A stretch of 64,000 nucleotides of DNA, from assembly GCF_040149665.1 (NCBI RefSeq), contig NZ_JBEFLP010000001.1, positions 1,240,001 through 1,304,000 on the forward strand, given 5' to 3'. Of this stretch, positions 55,550-64,000 are shown piece by piece. The translations under genes and the position numbers were made by a program. The DNA is from Sulfitobacter sp. HNIBRBA3233 (GTDB lineage Bacteria; Pseudomonadota; Alphaproteobacteria; Rhodobacterales; Rhodobacteraceae). Each line of letters starts with the position of its first letter. Within the stretch, counting starts at the first letter, position 1. The notes beneath the pieces were generated by a model. The model worked only from the letters and a program-made list of their open reading frames with translations, did not search any database and was not told where the DNA came from.

Positions 55550-56560
55550 CTAGCCGTCGCTGACCCCGGCCTCGGCAAAGGTGGCCATGCCGCTGTGGCA
55601 TTCCAGCGCGGATCTGACGATGTTGATCGCCAGCGCGCCGCCCGATGCCTCGCCCAGACGCAGACCGAGCGACAGGATCGGATCCTTGCCAAGACTGTCA
55701 AGCAGGCGCGCGTGCGCCCCTTCGGCGCTGAGGTGCCCCGCGACGCAGTGGTCGAGGGCGCCCTTGACCGTATGCTCGAGGCAGGCGGCGGCTGCGGTGC
55801 AGATGAACCCGTCGAGGATCACGGGAATGCGCAGGGCGCGTGCGCGCGCGATCGCGCCCGCCATCGCGGCCAGCTCCCGTCCGCCAAGCCGGCGCAACAG
55901 CTCGAGCCCGTCACCCTGCCCCGCGTGCAGCGCCACCCCTTCGGCCACCACATCCGTCTTGAGCGCGAGGCCTGTGTCATCGACGCCGGTCCCGCGACCG
56001 GTCCAAAGACCCGCATCGCCGCCCACAAGTGCTGCGGCCAGCGCGGCGGCCGGCGTGGTGTTGCCAATCCCCATTTCGCCCACGACCAGCAGATCCGACT
56101 GATCGTTGACCGCATCCCAGCCGCGCGCCAAGGCTGCGGTCACCTCGGCCTCGGTCATGGCCGGGCCTGCGGTGAAATCGGCGGTGGGTGTATCGAGGTC
56201 CAGCGCATGGACATCCAGCGTCGCACCCGCCGCGCGGGCGAGCTGGTTGATCGCCGCCCCGCCCGCCTGAAAGTTCAGCACCATCTGTTCCGTCACTTCG
56301 GGCGGAAAGGCAGAGACACCGCGCGCCGCGACGCCGTGATTTCCCGCGAAAACGATGATCTGCGGTGCCGTCACGCGGGGGCGGGCCTGCGCACGCCATG
56401 ACGCGTACCAGAGCGATAACTCTTCCAGCCGCCCCAGTGATCCCGGCGGCTTGGTCAATGTGCCGTCGCGGGCCTGCGCCTCGCGCTGTGCTGCCGCATC
56501 AGTGTCAGGCATCTGGCCGAGGAGCGCGCGAAACCCCGCAAGATCGGAAAACTCAGCCAT
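55550..56560 (-). CDS. cobT: Nicotinate-nucleotide--dimethylbenzimidazole phosphoribosyltransferase CobT
   Basis: Activates the lower ligand of cobalamin as alpha-ribazole phosphate. The ATG giving [10 protein letters not shown] is preferred over one five codons upstream by family N-terminus. The 336-residue product has [19 protein letters not shown], the [20 protein letters not shown] segment, [17 protein letters not shown] and [16 protein letters not shown], with the catalytic glutamate region near the C-terminus. Divergent from cobS across 81 bases; no cobalamin riboswitch is seen there. Confidence 0.96.
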   Translation of the reverse strand: MAEFSDLAGFRALLGQMPDTDAAAQREAQARDGTLTKPPGSLGRLEELSLWYASWRAQARPRVTAPQIIVFAGNHGVAARGVSAFPPEVTEQMVLNFQAGGAAINQLARAAGATLDVHALDLDTPTADFTAGPAMTEAEVTAALARGWDAVNDQSDLLVVGEMGIGNTTPAAALAAALVGGDAGLWTGRGTGVDDTGLALKTDVVAEGVALHAGQGDGLELLRRLGGRELAAMAGAIARARALRIPVILDGFICTAAAACLEHTVKGALDHCVAGHLSAEGAHARLLDSLGKDPILSLGLRLGEASGGALAINIVRSALECHSGMATFAEAGVSDG

Positions 56561-56641
56561 TCTACACCTCTTCATTGCCAGACCGGTCCAGCCTGTTTAC
56601 CCAATGGCGCGAGGCTCACAAGCGCAGAAAGGGGCAGACAC

Positions 56642-57394
56642 GTGCGAAAAAACGACCCTGTGAAGCAACTTTGGCTTGCGCTGGTCCTGCTCACCCGCCT
56701 GCCGATGCCGCATTTGCCCGCCGAGGCTTTCGCCAACGGCGCGCGCGCGGTCTGGGCCTATCCGGTTGTGGGCGTGGTCGTCGGCAGCTTCGCCGCCCTG
56801 TGCGCGCTGGCGGCTGCCGCGCTGGGGTTGCCCGATGTCGCGGTCTCGGGCGCGGCGATTGCCGGGATGATGATGGTAACCGGTGCGATGCACGAAGACG
56901 GGCTTGCGGATCTGTTCGACGGGTTCTGGGGCGCTGTGACAACGCCCGACCGGTTGCGGATCATGCGCGACAGCCAGATCGGCACCTACGGTGTTCTGGC
57001 GCTGGTCGTGGTGACCGGCCTGCGGTGGAGCGCGCTGACCCTGCTGCTGGCGGAGGGCATCGGCACGATGATCGCCGCGGCGGTCCTGTCGCGCGCTGTG
57101 ATGCCACTGCTGATGGCGACCCTGCCCCACGCCCGTGACGACGGTCTGTCACATTCCGTCGGGCGCCCTGCCATGGCGTCCGCCCTCGTGGCCCTCGGGA
57201 TCGGCAGCGTGCTGGCGATCGCGATCCTCGGCAGTGCCGGCATTCTGGCCGCCCTCACCGTGATCGCCGTCGGTGCCGGCCTTGGCACCTTGGCAAGACG
57301 CAAGATCGGCGGGCAGACGGGCGATGTTCTGGGCGCAGCACAACAGTTGGCGGAACTGGCGGTCCTGCTGCTCTGCGCTGCCGCCGTGGCATGA
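56642..57394 (+). CDS. cobS: Adenosylcobinamide-GDP ribazoletransferase CobS
   Basis: Membrane enzyme that joins adenosylcobinamide-GDP and alpha-ribazole in the last steps of B12 synthesis. The 250-residue product, starting at a GTG, has LVLLTRLPMP at the N-terminus, about seven membrane segments, and the metal-binding MHEDGLADLFDGFWG and RIMRDSQIGTYG motifs. Divergent from cobT, which supplies its substrate. Confidence 0.96.
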   Translation: MRKNDPVKQLWLALVLLTRLPMPHLPAEAFANGARAVWAYPVVGVVVGSFAALCALAAAALGLPDVAVSGAAIAGMMMVTGAMHEDGLADLFDGFWGAVTTPDRLRIMRDSQIGTYGVLALVVVTGLRWSALTLLLAEGIGTMIAAAVLSRAVMPLLMATLPHARDDGLSHSVGRPAMASALVALGIGSVLAIAILGSAGILAALTVIAVGAGLGTLARRKIGGQTGDVLGAAQQLAELAVLLLCAAAVA

Positions 57395-57429
57395 AAAAAC
57401 CGCGCCTGCCGGGTGTGGCAGACGCGGTT
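57394..57429 (-). terminator. Intrinsic terminator of carD
   Basis: AACCGCGCCTGCC/GGCAGACGCGGTT stem with one mismatch and a six-base loop, followed on the minus strand by six T. Lies in the convergent cobS-carD spacer. Confidence 0.85.
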
Positions 57430-57455
57430 GGATTTCGGCACCGTTGTCCGGCGGA

Positions 57456-57968
57456 TCAGGCTGCGACGCGGCTTTCGAGAACGTCTCCGACCTGCTTGGC
57501 TGCGGCCATTTCATCGCCACCGGACACCGCAGCGACTTCGCGGGTCAGACGCTCGAGTGCCGCTTCGTAAAGCTGACGCTCGGAATAGCTTTGCTCGCGC
57601 TGCTCGTCGGTGCGGTGCAGGTCGCGCACGACTTCGGCAATCGCGATCAGATCGCCCGAATTGATCTTCTGTTCGTATTCCTGCGCCCGGCGCGACCACA
57701 TCGCTTTCTTGACCTTGGCCTTGCCCTTGAGGGTTTTCATCGCGTGGCTGATCACGTCCGGAGAGCTGAGCGCGCGCATCCCGATCTCGGTCGCCTTGTG
57801 CGTGGGCACGCGCAGGGTCATCTTGTCCTTCTCGAAGGAAATCACGAAAAGTTCCAGTTTGATGCCAGCGACTTCCTGCTCTTCCACGGAAATGATCTGC
57901 CCGACGCCATGGGCGGGGTAGACGACGAATTCGTTGGGGCGGAAATCAAGTTTCTTGGATTTGGTCAT
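57456..57968 (-). CDS. carD: CarD family transcriptional regulator (CdnL-like)
   Basis: RNA polymerase-binding factor that stabilises open complexes, often at rRNA promoters. The ATG giving MTKSKKLDFRPNEFVVYPAH is chosen by family N-terminus; a longer frame adds an unlikely Cys-rich tail. The 170-residue product has an N-terminal RNAP-interacting Tudor-like domain (FVVYPAHGVGQIISVEEQE) and a helical C-terminal domain with the conserved WSRRAQEYEQKINSGDLIA. Followed by an intrinsic terminator. Confidence 0.93.
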   Translation of the reverse strand: MTKSKKLDFRPNEFVVYPAHGVGQIISVEEQEVAGIKLELFVISFEKDKMTLRVPTHKATEIGMRALSSPDVISHAMKTLKGKAKVKKAMWSRRAQEYEQKINSGDLIAIAEVVRDLHRTDEQREQSYSERQLYEAALERLTREVAAVSGGDEMAAAKQVGDVLESRVAA

Positions 57969-58142
57969 ACTCTTGAGGCTCCTGGCTCGGTCGTGCCCTG
58001 TAAGGCAGGACACGGAAAAAAACACGCAAGACATCGGGCCAAAGCCCGGTCTGTCGGCGTGGTGGTGACGGATCAGTTGCGCCGCGGCAATCCGGCGGCG
58101 ATTTTATGTGCGTGTTTCACTTGCATTACGCAATCATACCAC

Positions 58143-58167
58143 AAAAATGAGGCCGCTGGAAGCGGCC
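58143..58167 (-). terminator. Intrinsic terminator of fdxA
   Basis: GGCCGCT/AGCGGCC stem with a three-base loop and a minus-strand TCATTTTT tail, 73 bases after the fdxA stop. Confidence 0.8.
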
Positions 58168-58239
58168 CCGCAGAAGCGTCATGGTCAAGCATTTAAGGCC
58201 TTCGGACGGATCCGCGCCAAAAACCGCGCGAATCGGTTT

Positions 58240-58575
58240 TCAGCCGCCCTCGCCCGGCGTTTCCGAGAAGAGCTCCATCTTGCCTTCCTTGCCGTCCATC
58301 TCCTCGGCGTTGGGCAACGGGTCTTTCTTGGTGATGATCACCGGCCAGAGCTCGGAATACTTGCGATTGAACTCGACCCATTTTTCCATGTCCGGCTCGG
58401 TATCCGGACGGATGGCGTCGGCGGGGCATTCGGGCTCGCACACGCCGCAGTCGATACACTCATCTGGGTGGATGACGAGCATGTTCTCGCCTTCGTAAAA
58501 GCAGTCGACCGGGCAGACTTCTACGCAGTCGGTGTACTTGCAGGCAATGCACGCATCGTTGACGATATATGTCAT
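58240..58575 (-). CDS. fdxA: 7Fe ferredoxin FdxA
   Basis: Small electron carrier with one [3Fe-4S] and one [4Fe-4S] cluster. The 111-residue product shows [17 protein letters not shown] then [12 protein letters not shown], the cysteine pattern of Azotobacter FdI-type ferredoxins, with the usual C-terminal extension ([16 protein letters not shown]). It lies between carD and the S4-helicase pair, a conserved order in Rhodobacteraceae. Confidence 0.95.
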   Translation of the reverse strand: MTYIVNDACIACKYTDCVEVCPVDCFYEGENMLVIHPDECIDCGVCEPECPADAIRPDTEPDMEKWVEFNRKYSELWPVIITKKDPLPNAEEMDGKEGKMELFSETPGEGG

Positions 58576-58627
58576 GGGGAGGTCTCTGTCATATGAAGTT
58601 GGGCACTAGCTAAATCAGCGGCTTCCA

Positions 58628-59017
58628 TCAATCAAGGTGGCGGGACCGAGAAAGATCAAGCTGCCTGCGGTCGCGCTTGGTCGGACGACCTTTTCCGTCA
58701 TAGCCGGGATTTTCGGGACGGGCGTCCTTGTCGCGCGGTTGCGGCGGCGAAAGATCGGTGTATAGCGCCTGCGCCTCGGGCGCCGGTCCGCGCCTTGTGC
58801 CGCAGGCTTCGATCCGGATCACGCGAACATGATCGTCTTTGGGGAAGGTCAGCACGTCGCCCGGCGTGACCGTGGCCGCCCGTTTCGATGTCGGCGTCCC
58901 GTTGATCCGCACATGCCCGCCCGCCACGATGGTCGCGGCAAGCGAGCGTGTCTTGAAGAACCGTGCGTACCACAGCCATTTATCCAGCCGCAGTTTCTCC
59001 GCTGCGGCTGCGGTCAC
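58628..59017 (-). CDS. S4-domain RNA-binding protein (Hsp15-like)
   Basis: A 129-residue basic protein. The N-terminal S4 domain (RLDKWLWYARFFKTRSLAA, then GGHVRINGTPTSKRAATV) matches Hsp15/HslR-type proteins that bind ribosomal RNA, in E. coli rescuing stalled 50S subunits. The C-terminus is a charged, Arg/Lys/Asp-rich tail likely disordered. Its ATG overlaps the upstream helicase stop by four bases, so the two are co-translated and may act together on RNA. Confidence 0.9.
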   Translation of the reverse strand: MTAAAAEKLRLDKWLWYARFFKTRSLAATIVAGGHVRINGTPTSKRAATVTPGDVLTFPKDDHVRVIRIEACGTRRGPAPEAQALYTDLSPPQPRDKDARPENPGYDGKGRPTKRDRRQLDLSRSRHLD

Positions 59018-61995
59018 TTATCGCCTTTCAGCCCCATCAGCGCGGCGGCGAAGGGATTGTCGGGATCGATGGCTTTTTCCTTGCGCGGCGGTTTGGAGGA
59101 GAAGTTCTGCGCCTTGCCCCCCTGCGCCGGTTTTCCGCCGCCTTTCTTGCCACGCGGCTGCTGGGACTTCGGTTTGTTGCGGCCACCGCCGCCTGCCCCG
59201 CGTGCATCGCCACCGCCCTGACGGCGCGGCGGACGCGCCCAGGTAAAGGTATAGAAGACTTCCATCTCCTGTCCTTCGATCTCGGCGTAGGGCTCCGTGC
59301 CGGGATCGATTTCCTCGGCGGGAGTGTCGGGGATATTGTCGTCGACTTCCGGCTGTTCGGAGGGTGCATCCGCAATCGGTGCAATCCCGTCGTCGGGCAT
59401 CTCGGCGACCCGCTCCGAAGTGTCCGCGGGCTGCACGGGCTCGGCCGCGTCGACCACGCCGCCGTCCGGCTGTTCGGCGGCCACGTCCATCACGGGCTTG
59501 TCCGGGGCATCCTCGGCAGGTGCTGCATCATTGAGCGTCTTTTCCGGCACATCCGTGTCGGCCGCGGGCGGCATCGCTTCTTCGGTGCCGTCATGGGGGA
59601 CAACCTTGTCCGCAGGCTTGGCCTTGGGGCGCTCACCGCGTTCGGCGCGGTACCCCAGCCCCTCCATCAGGTCGGCGAATTGTTCAAGCGTTGTGCCGGA
59701 GATCGACAGCATATCCGCTTTGGCCTCGAAGCCGCTGCGCGAATCCTCGGCGCGCAGCATGTCCGCCAGACGCTCCAGCATGTCGATGCGGATCGCCCGT
59801 GTGCCCGCGTTACGGTAGCCAGACATGGTGTCGGCCCCTTGCGGTGCGCCAGCCTCGACCGGGATGGTGACAAGGCCGGGCGGCGGCGATTCAGGGAACT
59901 CGCCAAGGTTCTTCTGGAGCGACCACAGCACCAGACGCAGACGCGTGGGCGCGGGTTTCAGCAAAAGCGGCATGAAAATCGTGAACTGGCCGAAACGGAT
60001 CCCGTGCTTGCGCAGCGCACCGCGCGCGTCCTGATCCAGCGATTTGACTTCGTCGGCGACCTGCGCACGGGGGATGATGCCGAAGTTTTCGACCATCTGG
60101 AACGCAAACCCGCGGGCAAGACCCGTCAGCGCGTCATCCTTCTGCATGGCGATCAGCGGCTCGAACAGCGTGGCGATCCGGCGCTCGATGAAGTGTTGCA
60201 GCCTGCGCTGGACCTTCTGGACCACGTCAGCACCCGCGATGTCGTCGACGAAAACCTCGACGTTGGGCTTCAGGTTGTCGGAGCCCGCAACCAGTTTGCC
60301 GACAGCCGTGTCGCCCCACATGAGGCCACCCTGTTCGGTAAAATCGATTTCCGTATCCGGCGCGTTGTAGAAACGGTCGGCCCGAAGCTGGAATTGCGGC
60401 GCAAGCGCCTGCAAGGCAGCGGTCTTGATCGTCTTGCTTTCGGCGGCACCCGCCCCCTTGTCGGCGCGGAACCGGAACCCTTCCAGTTTGCCTACGTATT
60501 CGCCTCCGACGGTCACTTCACCGGTATCATTAACTTCGGCCACCATGGCTTCCTTCTGTCCTAGCCGGCGCAAAAGCACGGATGTGCGCCGGTCTACAAA
60601 TCTTTGGGTCAGACGTTCGTGCAAGGCGTCCGACAGTCTGTCTTCTACGACACGGGCTTCTCCGCGCCAATGGGTTTCGTCGTTGGTCCAGCCTTTGCGC
60701 TGGGTGACGTAGGTCCACGTGCGGATAAACGCCAGTCGTTTGGATAACGCATCAATGTCGCCATCGGTTCGATCTATGCGTCGGATTTGCCGCGCGAGCC
60801 AGTCGTCCGGGATCGTCCCGCGCTCGTGCAGGTGGTTGAAAATCACTTCCAGAAGGCTCGCGTGCTCGGCGTGACTGATCCCGCGGAAGTCGGGAATCCG
60901 GCATACATCCCACAAAAGACGCACCGAAGGGCCATCGGTCGCGCGCGCCGCGATCTCGGCGTCATCGGCCAGCATCTTGAGCGCGCGCAGGTCGTCTGCC
61001 TCGCGGGCTTTGACTAGCCGCTCGTTGTCGGGTTTTTCCTCGAGCGACATGATCAGCCGGTCCACCGATCCGAATTGCAGCGCCGGGTTGCGCCACAAGA
61101 CCTTGTTCTGGGGCGTGAACTGGTGATCCATGATCGCCCGTGCCACCCCTTCGTCGAGAGGCCGGGCATCGCCCGTTACGCCGAAGGTGCCGTTCTTCAT
61201 GCCCCGCCCCGCACGGCCCGCGATCTGCGCCAGCTCGTTGGGGGCAAGCGGACGCATCCGCCGTCCGTCGAACTTGCTCAGCGATGAAAACGCCACGTGA
61301 TCCACATCGAGGTTCAGCCCCATCCCGATCGCGTCCGTTGCCACCAGGAAATCGACTTCGCCGTTCTGGTACATGTCCACCTGCGCGTTGCGTGTGCGGG
61401 GGCTGAGTGCGCCCATCACCACGGCGGCACCGCCCTTCTGGCGGCGGATCAGCTCTGCGATGGCATAGACGTTTTCGACCGAAAACCCGACGATGGCGCT
61501 GCGCGGGCGCATCCTGCTGATCTTTTTCTGGCCCGAATAGGTCAGCTCCGACATCCGCTCGCGCTTGATGAACTGCGCTTCGGGGACCAGCGCCGCAATG
61601 GTGCCGCGCATGGTGTCGGACCCCATGAACAGCGTCTCGTGCAGGCCGCGCATCCGCAGCAGCCGGTCAGTAAAGACATGCCCGCGTTCGGGATCGGCGC
61701 AAAGCTGGATTTCGTCGACGGCGGCAAAATCGGCCCCCATGCCTTCCGGCATCGCCTCGACCGTGCACACCCAGTACTGGGTGCGCGGCGGCACGATCCG
61801 CTCCTCGCCGGTTACCAACGCCACGACCGACGGGCCGCGCGCGGCAACGATACGGTCATACACCTCGCGCGCCAGCAGCCGCAGCGGCAGACCGATGATG
61901 CCCGTGCGATGTCCGAGCATCCGCTCTATGGCATATGTCGTCTTGCCTGTGTTGGTCGGGCCAAGAACGGCCACAACTCTTCCGCGCGTATCCAC
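59014..61995 (-). CDS. SUV3-like ATP-dependent RNA helicase with long tail
   Basis: Superfamily 2 helicase related to mitochondrial SUV3. The 993-residue product has Walker A GPTNTGKTTYA near the N-terminus, DEIQLC (motif II), a GSDTMRG segment, IVGFSVENVYAIAELIRRQK, VATDAIGMGLNLDVD (motif V) and QIAGRAGRGMKNG (motif VI). A helical middle follows, then an acidic low-complexity stretch and a final Gly/Arg/Lys-rich tail (PRRQGGGDARGAGGGGRNK), probably RNA-binding. Overlap with the S4-protein gene suggests a shared RNA-related role, perhaps in ribosome assembly or RNA decay. Substrate not known. Confidence 0.92.
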   Translation of the reverse strand: MDTRGRVVAVLGPTNTGKTTYAIERMLGHRTGIIGLPLRLLAREVYDRIVAARGPSVVALVTGEERIVPPRTQYWVCTVEAMPEGMGADFAAVDEIQLCADPERGHVFTDRLLRMRGLHETLFMGSDTMRGTIAALVPEAQFIKRERMSELTYSGQKKISRMRPRSAIVGFSVENVYAIAELIRRQKGGAAVVMGALSPRTRNAQVDMYQNGEVDFLVATDAIGMGLNLDVDHVAFSSLSKFDGRRMRPLAPNELAQIAGRAGRGMKNGTFGVTGDARPLDEGVARAIMDHQFTPQNKVLWRNPALQFGSVDRLIMSLEEKPDNERLVKAREADDLRALKMLADDAEIAARATDGPSVRLLWDVCRIPDFRGISHAEHASLLEVIFNHLHERGTIPDDWLARQIRRIDRTDGDIDALSKRLAFIRTWTYVTQRKGWTNDETHWRGEARVVEDRLSDALHERLTQRFVDRRTSVLLRRLGQKEAMVAEVNDTGEVTVGGEYVGKLEGFRFRADKGAGAAESKTIKTAALQALAPQFQLRADRFYNAPDTEIDFTEQGGLMWGDTAVGKLVAGSDNLKPNVEVFVDDIAGADVVQKVQRRLQHFIERRIATLFEPLIAMQKDDALTGLARGFAFQMVENFGIIPRAQVADEVKSLDQDARGALRKHGIRFGQFTIFMPLLLKPAPTRLRLVLWSLQKNLGEFPESPPPGLVTIPVEAGAPQGADTMSGYRNAGTRAIRIDMLERLADMLRAEDSRSGFEAKADMLSISGTTLEQFADLMEGLGYRAERGERPKAKPADKVVPHDGTEEAMPPAADTDVPEKTLNDAAPAEDAPDKPVMDVAAEQPDGGVVDAAEPVQPADTSERVAEMPDDGIAPIADAPSEQPEVDDNIPDTPAEEIDPGTEPYAEIEGQEMEVFYTFTWARPPRRQGGGDARGAGGGGRNKPKSQQPRGKKGGGKPAQGGKAQNFSSKPPRKEKAIDPDNPFAAALMGLKGDK

Positions 61996-62013
61996 CGCAT
62001 CATTCCTTCGCGA

Positions 62014-62568
62014 TCAGAGGGTGCGGCCGATGCCGTCTTTCTTCAGACCTTCGAGCGCCTTGGTTGCATTTTCATGATGCGGGTTCAACGCCAGAACCCG
62101 CCGGTAAAGCTGCGCGGCCTGCCGCGTGCGGCCGAACTCCTCGAACATCACGGCCAGCCCGAAGATCGCGTTGAAATGCTGCGGGTTGAGCGCCAATGTC
62201 CGCTCCAGATCGTCGATTGCGGGGCCGTATAGTTCGGCACGGAAATAGGCAGTGGCGCGCGCGTGGAACCCTTCGGCAAAATCCGGCGCGTGGTCGGTCA
62301 GGGCTGTCAGATGGTCGATCGCCACATCGAAATCCCCGACCGCCATGGCCTCGCGCCCGCGCTTGAGCAGAAGGTCCATCGCAGCCGATCCCGACCGCGA
62401 CCATTCCCGCTCCAGATCACGCTGGGCGTTCGCCGCTTCTTCGGGGGTCGCGGTGCGCAGTTTTTCGATCAACACGTCCTGATCCTGCGCCTGCGCAGGG
62501 ACACCAAGCAACAAGACGACACCAAGTGTCGCAACGGCATGTTTGAGGTTGACGGTTCGAATACGCAT
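62014..62568 (-). CDS. TPR-repeat periplasmic protein
   Basis: A 184-residue protein. The ATG giving MRIRTVNLKHAVATLGVV starts a clear signal peptide (cleavage near PAQAQD); a longer frame adds residues before it. The mature part has three or four tetratricopeptide repeats, for example GREAMAVGDFDVAIDHLTAL, YFRAELYGPAIDDLERTLAL and GRTRQAAQLYRRVLALNPHH. TPRs mediate protein contacts; the partner is unknown. Lies 18 bases upstream of the helicase start on the same strand. Confidence 0.88.
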   Translation of the reverse strand: MRIRTVNLKHAVATLGVVLLLGVPAQAQDQDVLIEKLRTATPEEAANAQRDLEREWSRSGSAAMDLLLKRGREAMAVGDFDVAIDHLTALTDHAPDFAEGFHARATAYFRAELYGPAIDDLERTLALNPQHFNAIFGLAVMFEEFGRTRQAAQLYRRVLALNPHHENATKALEGLKKDGIGRTL

Positions 62569-62643
62569 AACAATTGTGAACGTAACAGGTGACGGGCCGA
62601 TTTCCAGAGGCACGGGTCACCAATTGCCAAAAAGGACTCACAT

Positions 62644-62931
62644 ATGAGTGATATCGTCAACGAAGCCGTCAAGGTCCTGAACGAAAAGATGTCGGGGGGC
62701 CTCGGTGGCACCGCGAAATTCGACATCGAGGGCGAAGGCTGTGTCATGATCGACGACGACGGCGCGCGCGCGGGCGACGAGGAAGCGGACGTGACGCTGA
62801 GCGCGGACCCCGAGACCTTCCGCGGCATTCTCGAAGGTGACACGAATCCGACAGCCGCCTTCATGGCGGGCCAGCTGAAAGTCGATGGCGACATGGGCAT
62901 GGCGATGAAACTCGCCTCAGTTCTGGCCTGA
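62644..62931 (+). CDS. SCP2 sterol-binding domain protein
   Basis: A 95-residue protein consisting of a single SCP2-like lipid-binding domain: GGTAKFDIEGEGCVMIDDDG, EEADVTLSADPETFRGILEG and TAAFMAGQLKVDGDMGMAMK, the family signature near the C-terminus. Likely binds fatty acyl or related lipids in the cytoplasm. Divergent from the TPR gene and 12 bases upstream of the hydrolase gene, probably one operon with it. Confidence 0.93.
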   Translation: MSDIVNEAVKVLNEKMSGGLGGTAKFDIEGEGCVMIDDDGARAGDEEADVTLSADPETFRGILEGDTNPTAAFMAGQLKVDGDMGMAMKLASVLA

Positions 62932-62943
62932 TCCGGCCGCCTC

Positions 62944-63891
62944 ATGGCCCTGACCGATGCCCCCCTGTTCACGGATGTTGATCCCGGCCCCGATGGGGGC
63001 CGTGCGGTTTGGGCAGACACGTCCGACGGCAAACGCATCCGGCTGGGCATCTGGACGAAAGGAACCGACCGGGGCACGGTGCTGCTGTTCCCCGGCCGGA
63101 CCGAATACATCGAGAAATACGGCCCCGCCGCCGCCGATTTCGCGGCACGCGGCCTGTCGACCATCGCCATAGACTGGCGCGGTCAGGGCCTTGCCGACCG
63201 GCTGCTGGACGATCCGCTGACCGGGCATGTCGATCTCTTTTCCGACTACCAGAAAGACGTGGCCGCGCTGATGCGGGCCGTGCGCGAGCTGAACCTGCCG
63301 CGCCCCTATTTCCTTGTGGCGCACTCCATGGGCGGCTGCATCGGCCTGCGCGCAGTGATCGAAGGCATCGGCGTTCAGGCGGCTGCGTTTACCGGACCGA
63401 TGTGGGGGATCCATATCGCCCCGCACATGCGGCTTCCGGCCAAGATCATCACCAACCTGCTGCCGCGCATCCATCAGGGGCACCGTCTGCCCCCGGGCAC
63501 GAAACGCGATCCTTACGTGCTGACCGATCCGTTCGAGGACAACGTGCTGACAACGGACGCCGAAATGTTCGAGATGATGCAATTGCAGGTGCAGGCGCAT
63601 CCCGACTTGCAACTGGGCGGCCCCAGCGTCATCTGGCTGCGCGAGGCGCTGGCAGAAACCCGGCACCTCGCCGGGCGCGCGGCCCCAAACATGCCCTGCC
63701 TGACCTTTGTCGGCACCAATGAACGCATCGTCGACGTGCCGCGCATCCGCGCCCGGATGGAGCATTGGAAAGGCGGCGCGTTGCGGATGATCGAGGGCGC
63801 GGAACACGAGGTCCTGATGGAGCTTCCCAGCATCCGCACCCCGATCTTCGACGAGATTTCGGCCCTCTTTCTCGACACCACGACCGGCTGA
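62944..63891 (+). CDS. Alpha/beta hydrolase (lysophospholipase-like)
   Basis: A 315-residue serine hydrolase. The nucleophile lies in VAHSMGGCIGLRAV, the oxyanion region in LFPGRTEYIEKYG, and the Asp-His pair probably in FVGTNERIVD and EGAEHEVLMELPS. The RTEYIEKYGPAAADFAARG segment is common in monoglyceride lipase/PldB-like enzymes. It follows the SCP2 gene closely, so a role in lipid turnover is plausible but the substrate is unknown. Confidence 0.88.
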   Translation: MALTDAPLFTDVDPGPDGGRAVWADTSDGKRIRLGIWTKGTDRGTVLLFPGRTEYIEKYGPAAADFAARGLSTIAIDWRGQGLADRLLDDPLTGHVDLFSDYQKDVAALMRAVRELNLPRPYFLVAHSMGGCIGLRAVIEGIGVQAAAFTGPMWGIHIAPHMRLPAKIITNLLPRIHQGHRLPPGTKRDPYVLTDPFEDNVLTTDAEMFEMMQLQVQAHPDLQLGGPSVIWLREALAETRHLAGRAAPNMPCLTFVGTNERIVDVPRIRARMEHWKGGALRMIEGAEHEVLMELPSIRTPIFDEISALFLDTTTG

Positions 63892-63930
63892 TCGCTGGCC
63901 CCGGCGGCCCGCACCGCTATCTGGTGCGCC

Positions 63931-64000
63931 ATGAGCCGAGAACCCGCCCTGATATTCACCCCCGAAGGCATCTATTGCCCTGCCGGAGATTTCCATATCG
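63931..64000 (+). CDS. Ligase-associated DNA exonuclease, N-terminal fragment
   Basis: Only 23 codons are inside the window (MSREPALIFTPEGIYCPAGD and three more). This N-terminus matches the metallo-beta-lactamase-fold exonuclease that accompanies an ATP-dependent DNA ligase and a helicase in many proteobacteria. The call rests on a short stretch and gene context is cut off. Confidence 0.6.
   Translation, partial: MSREPALIFTPEGIYCPAGDFHI

Noticed and set aside
56561-56641. Cobalamin riboswitch in the cobT-cobS spacer
   Set aside because: The spacer is only 81 bases and shows no B12-box-like sequence.

Overview
The window is a GC-rich chromosomal segment from an alphaproteobacterium, almost certainly Rhodobacteraceae (Roseobacter/Sulfitobacter-like). 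The evidence is the gene order of the division and cell wall (dcw) cluster, DUF2484 genes between murC and murB, the CarD-FdxA-S4-helicase block, a DUF1127 gene flanked by CCUCCUCCC-loop hairpins, and the FtsZ and RecN sequences. It is mostly core genome. I see no insertion sequence, prophage, CRISPR array or integrase.

Layout. Positions 1-25341 hold an almost complete dcw cluster on the minus strand. Reading downstream from mraZ it runs mraZ-rsmH-ftsL-ftsI-murE-murF-mraY-murD, then an inserted divergent pair (HI0933-family flavoprotein, peroxiredoxin-like protein), then ftsW-murG-murC, four tiny membrane-protein genes, murB-ddl-ftsQ-ftsA-ftsZ, lpxC, bamD and a truncated recN. Many junctions are ATGA or TGATG overlaps, implying translational coupling. 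The cluster is headed (25342-25980) by a sigma70-like promoter, MraZ-type TGGGA boxes and a leader of over 400 nt that carries a perfect intrinsic terminator. This layout matches the UpsM leader sRNA of Rhodobacter.

Positions 26132-29110 hold a membrane protein, an Mrp-family ATPase and a DUF1127 gene surrounded by five or six hairpins that expose anti-Shine-Dalgarno loops (cuckoo/CcsR type). This is the most interesting locus in the window. Positions 29110-37000 hold a UvrD-type helicase, an FMN alpha-hydroxy-acid dehydrogenase, a lipoprotein and pyruvate carboxylase. Positions 37249-43807 hold tRNA-Gly, a stand-alone RAM domain, the his genes hisB-hisH-hisA-hisF-hisE, a CoA-binding protein, an oddly started zinc-ribbon gene, an rRNA methyltransferase and tRNA-Tyr.

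Positions 43945-51764 hold a three-repeat acidic protein, a glycosyltransferase-like protein, MetY and a GspL/GspC-like fusion. Positions 51881-58575 hold HPPD with a divergent Lrp regulator, a CPA2 antiporter, cobT/cobS, CarD and a 7Fe ferredoxin. Positions 58628-64000 hold an S4 protein, a SUV3-like helicase, a TPR protein, an SCP2 protein, an alpha/beta hydrolase and the start of a ligase-associated exonuclease.

Together the genes cover peptidoglycan precursor synthesis and septation, outer-membrane biogenesis (LpxC, BamD), histidine, methionine and cobalamin metabolism, anaplerosis, tyrosine degradation and post-transcriptional regulation. All calls are from reading the sequence only. Database-level identity, promoter activity and RNA ends are inferred.
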